Assembly (NCBI GenBank): GCA_031286555.1
Contig: JAITUD010000261.1
Coordinates: 1 to 8,238, forward strand
From: Microbacterium sp.
GTDB lineage: Bacteria; Actinomycetota; Actinomycetes; Actinomycetales; Microbacteriaceae
Direction: 5' to 3'
DNA: 8,238 bases
Below the pieces are notes generated by a model. It was not told where the DNA came from and did no database searches. It saw only the letters and a list, made by a program, of their open reading frames with translations. Both the position numbers and the translations under genes were made by a program. How positions within the stretch are numbered: the stretch's first letter is position 1; each line of letters begins with the position of its first letter. Of the stretch, positions 1-6,245 are shown piece by piece.

Positions 1-234
1 GGCTCCGTGCAGCTGGTGCCGCTCGCCGACGACAGCCGCTCGGTCTCGAAGACGCACCTGGCGATCATGCCCACCCGCCGCGGCCTGCTCGCCGTGGACC
101 GCGGGTCGACCAACGGCTCCGCCCTGCTGCGCGGCGGCGTCGAGACGCCGCTCGTGCCGGGGCAGCCCCAGCCGCTCGTCGCCGGCGACAGCGTGCGCTT
201 CGGCGACCGGATGCTGCGGGTCGATCAGCCGTGA
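1..234 (+). CDS. C-terminal end of an FHA-domain protein (5' end outside window)
   Basis: The frame is open from the first base, so the gene begins upstream; 77 codons and the TGA stop are visible. The visible part is most of one FHA domain, a fold that binds phosphothreonine peptides. Two signature elements are intact: S-x-x-H at residues 16-19 of the fragment, and the S-T-N-G turn with Asn38-Gly39. A closing beta-strand pair (V-R-F-G-D-R-M-L-R-V) ends the protein, so the FHA domain sits at the extreme C-terminus. The stop lies 46 bases before the secretion ATPase gene on the same strand, so the two are probably co-transcribed. The missing N-terminal part could be a membrane protein or another regulator and cannot be judged here. 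The FHA call is solid; any function beyond phosphopeptide recognition in the T7SS locus is inference. Confidence 0.85.
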   Translation, partial: GSVQLVPLADDSRSVSKTHLAIMPTRRGLLAVDRGSTNGSALLRGGVETPLVPGQPQPLVAGDSVRFGDRMLRVDQP

Positions 235-280
235 TCGCCCGCCCCCGCACTTCACGCCCCGACACCCCAGAGGATGAACG

Positions 281-3200
281 ATGAGGGTCAAGCTCACCCT
301 GCGCCGCCCCGGCGCCCCGCTCACCGACATCGTGGTGATGACGGACTCGACCGCGACGGTCGCGGACGTGGCGCGTCAGATCGCCGTGGCCGACCCGCAG
401 CGCAGCATCCGCGTGGGAGCCGGTGACACGCTGACCCTGTCGGTGGCTCCGCCGACCAGCGACTCTCCCGAGGTGCTCAACCCCGACCTCGTGGTCGGTG
501 ACGCGCCCCTGGGCTCGGGCTTCCTCGCCGAGGTCGTGAACCTCGGGCCCGACCGCATCGCCACCGGCGTCGGCGGCGCGCGGCCTGTCGCACTGCTCAC
601 GGTGCTGAGCGGGCCCGCAGCCGGTCGCGAGGTCTCGCTGCCGCACGGCCACTTCATGATCGGACGCGACCCGTCCAGCGACGTGCACCTGTCCGACCCC
701 CTGGTCTCGAAGCGACACGCGCGCATCGAGATCGGCCCGGGCTTCGTCGAGGTCGTCGACCTGAACTCCGCGAACGGCATCCTCGTCGACGGCGGCATGG
801 TGCAGCGCCTGCGTGTCATCCCCGGGCAGCCGTTCACGATCGGTGACGGCGAGCTCGTCGTGCACCTCGTCGGCGACTACGACGGCTCGGCCGCGGCGAA
901 GGACCCGATCCTGGAGCGCGGCGGCGCCCTGCTCTTCAACCGCAGTCCGCGCGTCGAGGCGCGCTTCGTCGGCGAGGAGCTCGACGAGCCGCGTTACCCG
1001 CGCGACCAGGTGCAGCGCCTGTTCCCGTGGCCGATGCTGGTCGCGCCGATCCTGCTCGCCGTCACCATGTGGGCGGTCACAGGACGCGTGCTCTCGCTGC
1101 TGATGGCGGCGGCCTCGCCGATGATGATGTTCGGAAACTTCATCTCGCAGAAGACCAACCTCGGTCAGCGCCTCGGCAAGGAGTCCGAGCTGTTCGAGCA
1201 GCAGTACGAGCGGCTCGAGGAGAAGCTGTACAACGCGGTTCCCCTCGAGCGCGAGGTGCGGCAGAACGAGGTGCCGCCGGTCGGCGTCGTGTTCGACGAA
1301 GCGATGCGCCTGGGGCCGATGCTGTGGACCCGCCGCCCCGAGCACTGGAACTTCCTGGCCGTACGGCTGGGCACCTGCACCGACAACTCCCGAACGATCA
1401 TCAAGCGCACCGAGACGCCCGAGGCGCTGCCCGAGTACGTCGAGCGCGTGGACCGGCTCGAGGACCGCTACCGCCTGATCACGGATGTCCCGGTGCTGGA
1501 GTCGCTGCAGAGCGTCGGCTCTCTCGGTGTCGCGGGCCCGACGGCGTTCGCCGCCGACGCGCTGCGCGGCCTCGCCGTGCAGCTGTTCGGAATGCACTCG
1601 CCGAACGAACTGGTGACCGTCGCGCTCACCGAGCCCGGCTGGGCGCAGGAACTGGACTGGCTGAAGTGGCTGCCGCACACCTCCAGCGAGCGGAACCCGT
1701 TCAAGGAGATGCCCCTCGCAGACTCCGCCTCCACCGGCAACGCGCTGCTCAGCGGCCTGGAGGAGATCGTGATGCGCCGGTCGGAGGCGGCCGGCGCACC
1801 CCGCCCGCCCTACGGCGACGACTGGGATCCGATGCAGTACGGCACCGACGTGAAGCGTGCCGCCGAAGAGGCGACGTTCCCCGGGCAGACCGCGGTGCTG
1901 GTGATCGTCACCGACGACGCCCCTGTCGATCGTGCGCGTCTCACCCAGGTGCTCGAGCGCGGCGCGGACGTCGGCGTGTACGGCCTGTTCGTCGCACCGG
2001 TCGTCGAGGCGCTGCCCGCCGTGTGCCGCACCTTCCTCGACGTCACCACCGGACTGGACGCCGCCACGGTCGGCACCGTCCGCAGCGGTCGCGACCACCG
2101 CGGCGTGGCGGTCGAGGGCGTCTCGCACGCGTACATGACGATGTTCGCCAAGCGCCTCGCGCCGGTGGTGGACTCCAGCACCGTGGTGGAGGACTCGTCC
2201 GACATCCCGAACTCGGTGATGTTCCTCTCGCTGGTCGGCGGCGACCTCGCCGAGGACCCGAACGCGGTGATCGACCGCTGGCGGCAGAACAACACCATCA
2301 TCGACCGCTCCGGCACCCCGCAGCCCCGTCTGAAGAAGGCCGGGAACCTGCGCGCCATCATCGGCCAGTCCCAGACCGACGCCATGACGCTCGACCTGCG
2401 CCTGCAGGGCCCGCACGCCCTCGTCGGCGGCACCACCGGCGCCGGGAAGTCGGAGTTCCTGCAGGCCTGGGTGCTCGGCATGGCCGCGGCGCACAGCCCC
2501 GACCGGGTCACCTTCCTGTTCGTGGACTACAAGGGAGGTTCGGCCTTCGCGGACTGCGTCGACCTGCCGCACACGGTCGGTCTGGTCACCGACCTGAGCC
2601 CGCACCTGGTGCGCCGTGCGCTCACCAGCCTGCGTGCAGAGCTGCACCATCGCGAGCACCTGTTCAATCGCAAGAAGGCGAAGGATCTGCTCGAGCTGGA
2701 GAAGCGCCGTGACCCCGAGACGCCGCCCGCGCTCGTGCTGGTGATCGACGAGTTCGCCGCGCTCGCCGGCGAGGTGCCGGAGTTCGTGGACGGCGTGGTC
2801 GACATCGCCCAGCGCGGTCGCTCGCTCGGCATCCACCTGATCATGGCCACGCAGCGCCCGGCCGGTGTGATCAAGGACAATCTGCGTGCGAACACGAACC
2901 TGCGCGTCGCGCTGCGCATGGCCGACGAGTCAGACTCGAAGGACGTCGTGGACGACCCGGTGGCGGCGAGCTTCTCGCCGTCGATCCCCGGCCGCGGCAT
3001 CGCGAAGACCGGCCCCGGTCGCCTGGTGCCGTTCCAGTCGGCGTATGCCGGCGGATGGTCCAGCGACGAGGTGCAGGCAGCCGACGTGAAGGTTGCAGAG
3101 CTGCGGTTCGGATCGATCCAGCTCTGGGAGCCCGAGCAGGCGCCCGAGTCCGACTCGCACGACGAGGACCTCGGTCCGAACGACCAGAAGCGCATCGTCG

Positions 3201-4792
3201 CCACCCTCGTGAAGGCCGCGACGCAGGCATCCATCCCCGCGCCGCGACGGCCGTGGCTGGACGACCTGGAGCAGGCCGTCGACCTGCGCGACCTGCCGGT
3301 GCTGGGCGACGGGCAGATCCTGCTCGGCAAGCAGGACGTGCCGGAGCGGCAGCTGCAGGCTCCCGCGTACTTCCTGCCCGACAAGGACGGCTCGCTGCTG
3401 ATCTACGGCACCAGCGGTGCCGGCAAGTCGACCGTGCTGCGCACCATGGCGATCGCGGCCGGGTACCAGCCGCAGTCGCAGGTCGAGGTGTACGGACTGG
3501 ACTTCGGATCCGGTGCGCTGAAGAGCCTCGAGATCCTGCCGCACGTCGGCTCGATCATCTCGGGCGACGACGCCGAGCGCGTGCAGCGCATCCTGCGCTC
3601 TCTCGCCCGCATCCTCGACGACCGCGGGAAGCGGTTCAGCGCAGCCAACGCCGCGAACCTGACCGAGTACCGCGAGATCACAGGGCGGGACGAGTCCCGC
3701 ATCCTGTTCCTCGTTGACGGGTTCCCGCAGTTCCGCTCCGAGTGGGAGTCGACGACCGCGCGGATGCCGTTCTACCAGACCTTCATGCGGATCCTCGGCG
3801 AGGGCCGCCCCCTCGGCGTGCACGTGATCGCCAGCGCCGACCGCGCCGGTTCCGTGCCGACGGCGGTCAGCGCGAACGTCTCGCGGCGCGTGGTGCTGCG
3901 CCTGGCCGACGAGACCGGCTACGCGATGCTCAACGCCCCGAAGGACGTGCTCGACGAGCGCTCCGCGCCCGGGCGTGCGATCGTCGACGGGCTGGAGACG
4001 CAGATCGCGACACTGGGCGGCACGCCGAACGTCGCGGAGCAGACCAAGCTGCTCGAGCAGCTGGCCGCCGAGCTCCGCGCGGCCGGCTCCCGGGAGATCG
4101 CCGAGATCGGCTCCCTGCCCACCCGGCTCGCGCTCCGCGACCTGCCGGACCGCGCCGACGACATGCCGGTGCTGGGTGTCGCAGAGGACACGCTCGCCGC
4201 ACGCGGCTTCGACCCGGTCGGCACGTTCGTGGTCGCCGGACCCCCGCTGTCGGGAAAGACCAACGCGCTCAAGGCGATCATCACCTCGGTGCGCCGCTTC
4301 GACCCCGAGGTCAAGCTGTTCCACTTCGGCGGTCGCCGCGCAGTGCTGAAGGAATGGGCGGACTGGACGCGCAGCGCCGTCACCCCGGACGACGCGAAGG
4401 AGCTCGCGAAGGAGATCACCGAGATCGCCGGCGACGAGTCCATTCCGGTGCGCATGCTGATCGTGATCGAGGACGTGCCGCAGTTCGCCGACAGTCCGGC
4501 CGAGCGCGACATGAAGGCGATGTTCCAGGCGATCAACCGCAGCGACCACCTGCTGATCGGCGACGCGGACGTGACCCAGGTCACCAGTGGCTTCGGCTTC
4601 ATCGGAGACTTCAAGGCCGGCCGCAAGGGCATCATCCTCAAGCCCGACGCCTTCGACGGCGACGCCGTGTTCAAGGTGCCGTTCCCGAAGGTCAAGCGCA
4701 GCGACTTCCCCGACGGCCGCGGCATCTTCGTGCAGAACGGCCGCCCGGTCACGGTGCAGATGCCGCTGGTGGAAGGAGAGAGGCTCGCATGA
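281..4792 (+). CDS. EssC/EccC-type T7SS membrane ATPase with FHA domain and three FtsK/SpoIIIE ATPase modules
   Basis: This 1503-residue inner-membrane motor would drive export of WXG100-like proteins. ATG 281 is preceded by AGAGGA (269-274) with a 6-base gap. Residues 1-92 look like a small beta-grasp (ubiquitin/YukD-like) domain, a weak call. Residues about 103-197 are an FHA domain with G128-R129, S143-x-x-H146 and N165-G166 intact. Two membrane helices lie at about 249-266 and 270-288. Module 1 has Walker A G717-S724 (Lys723) and Walker B D823-E824, followed by A-T-Q-R-P. Module 2 has Walker A G1043-S1050 but D1146-G1147 in the Walker B position. Module 3 has Walker A G1320-T1327 and E1397-D1398. 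Only module 1 therefore looks fully catalytic, as is typical of the family. The length matches EssC (about 1480) better than mycobacterial EccC (about 1330, no FHA). It overlaps the next gene by 4 bases (ATGA). A DNA-translocating FtsK is unlikely because of the three modules, the FHA domain and the neighbours. Confidence 0.93.
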   Translation: MRVKLTLRRPGAPLTDIVVMTDSTATVADVARQIAVADPQRSIRVGAGDTLTLSVAPPTSDSPEVLNPDLVVGDAPLGSGFLAEVVNLGPDRIATGVGGARPVALLTVLSGPAAGREVSLPHGHFMIGRDPSSDVHLSDPLVSKRHARIEIGPGFVEVVDLNSANGILVDGGMVQRLRVIPGQPFTIGDGELVVHLVGDYDGSAAAKDPILERGGALLFNRSPRVEARFVGEELDEPRYPRDQVQRLFPWPMLVAPILLAVTMWAVTGRVLSLLMAAASPMMMFGNFISQKTNLGQRLGKESELFEQQYERLEEKLYNAVPLEREVRQNEVPPVGVVFDEAMRLGPMLWTRRPEHWNFLAVRLGTCTDNSRTIIKRTETPEALPEYVERVDRLEDRYRLITDVPVLESLQSVGSLGVAGPTAFAADALRGLAVQLFGMHSPNELVTVALTEPGWAQELDWLKWLPHTSSERNPFKEMPLADSASTGNALLSGLEEIVMRRSEAAGAPRPPYGDDWDPMQYGTDVKRAAEEATFPGQTAVLVIVTDDAPVDRARLTQVLERGADVGVYGLFVAPVVEALPAVCRTFLDVTTGLDAATVGTVRSGRDHRGVAVEGVSHAYMTMFAKRLAPVVDSSTVVEDSSDIPNSVMFLSLVGGDLAEDPNAVIDRWRQNNTIIDRSGTPQPRLKKAGNLRAIIGQSQTDAMTLDLRLQGPHALVGGTTGAGKSEFLQAWVLGMAAAHSPDRVTFLFVDYKGGSAFADCVDLPHTVGLVTDLSPHLVRRALTSLRAELHHREHLFNRKKAKDLLELEKRRDPETPPALVLVIDEFAALAGEVPEFVDGVVDIAQRGRSLGIHLIMATQRPAGVIKDNLRANTNLRVALRMADESDSKDVVDDPVAASFSPSIPGRGIAKTGPGRLVPFQSAYAGGWSSDEVQAADVKVAELRFGSIQLWEPEQAPESDSHDEDLGPNDQKRIVATLVKAATQASIPAPRRPWLDDLEQAVDLRDLPVLGDGQILLGKQDVPERQLQAPAYFLPDKDGSLLIYGTSGAGKSTVLRTMAIAAGYQPQSQVEVYGLDFGSGALKSLEILPHVGSIISGDDAERVQRILRSLARILDDRGKRFSAANAANLTEYREITGRDESRILFLVDGFPQFRSEWESTTARMPFYQTFMRILGEGRPLGVHVIASADRAGSVPTAVSANVSRRVVLRLADETGYAMLNAPKDVLDERSAPGRAIVDGLETQIATLGGTPNVAEQTKLLEQLAAELRAAGSREIAEIGSLPTRLALRDLPDRADDMPVLGVAEDTLAARGFDPVGTFVVAGPPLSGKTNALKAIITSVRRFDPEVKLFHFGGRRAVLKEWADWTRSAVTPDDAKELAKEITEIAGDESIPVRMLIVIEDVPQFADSPAERDMKAMFQAINRSDHLLIGDADVTQVTSGFGFIGDFKAGRKGIILKPDAFDGDAVFKVPFPKVKRSDFPDGRGIFVQNGRPVTVQMPLVEGERLA
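4773..4778 (+). promoter_or_regulatory. Ribosome binding site inside the ATPase gene, for the 353-residue membrane protein
   Basis: AAGGAG, within a purine run at 4771-4780, lies 10 bases before ATG 4789 and inside the last codons of the ATPase gene. It fixes the start of the next gene at 4789, although that reading frame stays open far upstream. With the ATGA overlap it points to translational coupling of the two proteins. Confidence 0.7.
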
Positions 4793-5850
4793 ATGACGAG
4801 ACGCTGACATTCGACAAGTCCGCACTCACCGAACCGGTGGATCGGGCGGTCGCCCGGGCGCAGGCGCAGGAGAACCTCGGTACCGACGGCGGGGGTGCGA
4901 CAGCACGGGGCTTCGCCGCCGGCGCCTGGTTCACGGGGGTGGGGACCGCCATCGGCATGGCACTCGCGGCCGCCGCTTTCGTCGTCGTTCTGGTCATGAC
5001 CGTACGTCTCTTCACTGATCGCGGTGTTGCGCTGCCGTTCTTCGTGCTGGCGTGGGCGATTCTCGCCCTGCCGTACGCATACCGTCGCATCGCACGGATC
5101 GCACCGCAGCTGCGCGACACCGACGACCGGTGGTACCGGCTGGCCCGATTCGCGCCGGCGAACGGACTGACGCACGTGCTGAGTGAACGGGATCCGCAGC
5201 GCTCAGCGGCGGTGTTCGCCGCTGCTGAGGGACCGCAGCTCGACGACCTGGTCACCGGCTCGTCGCCCCGCCCGTTCGAGGTCGCGAACCTTCGGTTCCA
5301 CATCGGCGGCGGGCGTGCGCGGATGGATGTGGCGATGGGGTACGCGATGTTCCGGGTACGGGCGACGCTCCCGTCGATGAGCATCCAGTCGGTGACCGCA
5401 CACGGTGGAGCCGCCTGGCGGCCCGAGGCACCGCAGAGCGTCATCGCTGTGGACGAGGAATTCGATCGGCGCTTCCGCGTGTCGTGTGCTCCCGAGGATG
5501 CGGCGGTGGTGCGAGGCCTGCTCGGCGCCGAGACGCGCGCAGCGCTGATCGACGTATGCGGAGACGTCGACATCCAGGTCGTCGGCGACGAGGTCTGGTT
5601 CTTCGCGCGCCAGGATCTGCGGCTGCAGGATCCCGTGGTCTGGGAGTGGGTGGAGGACCTGTCGGCGCTGCTGGATCACACGCTGGATCCGCGCTCCGGG
5701 ACGTCGGCTCCTCCGCAGAGCGCCGAGCGCGCGGTCCGGCGCCACAGGGTGCTGCGCGGTGCAGGCGCCGGGCGTCCGTTCATGCTCGGGTGCCTTGTGC
5801 CTCTCGTGCTGTCCGTCGCCGCAGTCGTGATCGGCGCGTTCGTGGTCTGA
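4789..5850 (+). CDS. Three-helix membrane protein with DUF3137-like segment, coupled to the secretion ATPase
   Basis: The function is not known. The 353-residue product has predicted membrane helices at about 49-72, 80-97 and 331-353 and no signal peptide. Arg-rich stretches follow helix 2 (Y-R-R-I-A-R) and precede helix 3 (R-R-H-R-V-L-R). By the positive-inside rule the large middle part (about 98-330) is cytosolic and the C-terminus is outside. Residues about 222-272 (D-E-E-F-D-R-R-F, then A-x-x-V-R-G-L-L, then D-I-Q-V-V-G-D-E-V-W-F-F) resemble the core of DUF3137, a family of uncharacterised bacterial membrane-associated proteins; this is recognised by eye only. The ATG overlaps the ATPase stop as ATGA, which suggests matched synthesis and perhaps a physical partnership. 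It could stand in for an EccB/EccE- or EssA/EssB-like accessory, but no homology to those is visible. The frame continues open upstream through the ATPase gene, but that is a shadow; the SD at 4773-4778 supports 4789. Confidence 0.85.
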   Translation: MNDETLTFDKSALTEPVDRAVARAQAQENLGTDGGGATARGFAAGAWFTGVGTAIGMALAAAAFVVVLVMTVRLFTDRGVALPFFVLAWAILALPYAYRRIARIAPQLRDTDDRWYRLARFAPANGLTHVLSERDPQRSAAVFAAAEGPQLDDLVTGSSPRPFEVANLRFHIGGGRARMDVAMGYAMFRVRATLPSMSIQSVTAHGGAAWRPEAPQSVIAVDEEFDRRFRVSCAPEDAAVVRGLLGAETRAALIDVCGDVDIQVVGDEVWFFARQDLRLQDPVVWEWVEDLSALLDHTLDPRSGTSAPPQSAERAVRRHRVLRGAGAGRPFMLGCLVPLVLSVAAVVIGAFVV

Positions 5851-5865
5851 GCCGACGGCGCACGG

Positions 5866-5885
5866 GATGGGGAGATCTCCCCATC
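5866..5885. promoter_or_regulatory. Perfect 20-base palindrome between the machinery genes and the substrate genes
   Basis: The sequence gatggggagatctccccatc equals its own reverse complement. The symmetry extends to 5863-5888 with one mismatched pair (G5865/G5886). It lies 15 bases after the stop of the 353-residue gene and 57 bases before the start of the 100-residue gene. As RNA it could fold into an 8-bp stem with a GATC loop, but no T-run follows, so a classical Rho-independent terminator is not shown. Perfect dyad symmetry without a spacer also suits an operator for a dimeric regulator. A weak -10-like TATGTT at 5907-5912 has no recognisable -35, and the palindrome would sit close to where the -35 should be. 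Operator versus terminator cannot be settled from sequence. Confidence 0.5.
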
Positions 5886-5927
5886 GCGGCCCTTCGACGG
5901 TGTCGATATGTTGAGGTGAGGTTTGAG

Positions 5928-5933
5928 AAGGGA
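5928..5933 (+). promoter_or_regulatory. Ribosome binding site deciding the start of the WXG100-like gene
   Basis: AAGGGA lies 9 bases before ATG 5943. The earlier ATG at 5935 is in another frame and hits a stop after five codons, and the in-frame GTG at 5916 has no comparable purine run before it. The start at 5943 is therefore preferred. Confidence 0.65.
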
Positions 5934-5942
5934 CATGCGCGG

Positions 5943-6245
5943 ATGGGTGTGAAGGTCAAGTACGACGAACTGGGCGGGCTGTCCACCGAGCTCGAACACA
6001 TCGTCAAGGAGTTCGAAGACGCCGGAAGCCGTCGTCGCGACCTCAAGGACGCCGTGGGCGACCCCTATGACGATGGCAGGCTGCGCGACGTCGCCGACGA
6101 CTTCGAGGGCCGTTGGGATGACAAGCGCAAGGCGCTGATCGAGAACTGCACAACGCTGAAGGACCACGTCGACGGCGTGATCAAGGGCTTCAAGGACTTC
6201 GATGAGAAGGCCGCGCAGGGCGGCGACGAGAAGGGCGGCAAGTGA
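5943..6245 (+). CDS. Small helical WXG100-like T7SS protein (non-canonical, W-D-D in place of W-x-G)
   Basis: The 100-residue protein is probably a secreted substrate or helical partner of the T7SS. Its size fits the WXG100 family (about 95-100 residues). It reads as two amphipathic helices (about 5-38 and 45-91) around a turn near G39-D40-P41, and is very rich in Lys, Asp and Glu, with a flexible G-G-D-E-K-G-G-K tail. The only Trp is W58, followed by Asp-Asp rather than x-Gly, and it lies in the second helix, not the turn. No C-terminal Y-x-x-x-D/E export motif is seen, so it may depend on a partner. Residues 50-58 (V-A-D-D-F-E-G-R-W) form a motif that recurs twice in the next protein. Its stop codon overlaps the next start (TGATG), so the two are probably translated together. 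No standard WXG100 profile hit is claimed; the assignment rests on size, helicity and context. Confidence 0.7.
   Translation: MGVKVKYDELGGLSTELEHIVKEFEDAGSRRRDLKDAVGDPYDDGRLRDVADDFEGRWDDKRKALIENCTTLKDHVDGVIKGFKDFDEKAAQGGDEKGGK
6231..6235 (+). promoter_or_regulatory. Ribosome binding site for the 404-residue substrate-like gene
   Basis: AAGGG inside the end of the upstream gene lies 9 bases before ATG 6245. A GTG directly before it (6242-6244) would have a 6-base gap and add one Met. ATG is chosen because its spacing is better and it forms the usual TGATG stop-start overlap; the GTG cannot be excluded. Confidence 0.55.

Noticed and set aside
1027..2712. A 561-codon open frame on the plus strand within the ATPase gene
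   Set aside because: Its product is Arg/Ala/Gly-rich and domain-free, while the overlapping frame encodes conserved EssC/EccC motifs.
65..2836. A 923-codon open frame on the minus strand opposite the ATPase gene
   Set aside because: It lies antisense to an obvious FHA and ATPase coding sequence. Its translation is low-complexity Arg/Val/Gly/His/Asp without a domain. Long antisense frames are expected in such GC-rich DNA.
3742..4788. Upstream extension of the 353-residue gene's frame, giving a 702-codon ORF
   Set aside because: The extension is Arg/Ala/Gly-rich shadow sequence over ATPase modules 2-3. The SD at 4773-4778 and the ATGA overlap mark the real start at 4789.
2930..4825. A 631-codon open frame on the minus strand
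   Set aside because: Same reasoning: it mirrors ATPase modules 1-3 and shows no domain or plausible ribosome site context.
5884..5912. A sigma-70-type promoter for the substrate genes (TATGTT at 5907-5912)
   Set aside because: There is no recognisable -35 at 16-18 bases upstream, and the -10 match is weak. It is mentioned only in the palindrome entry.
5943..6245. Calling the 100-residue protein a canonical WXG100 (EsxA/EsxB) protein
   Set aside because: There is no W-x-G in the central turn and no Y-x-x-x-D/E tail; only size, helicity and context agree, so it is described as WXG100-like.
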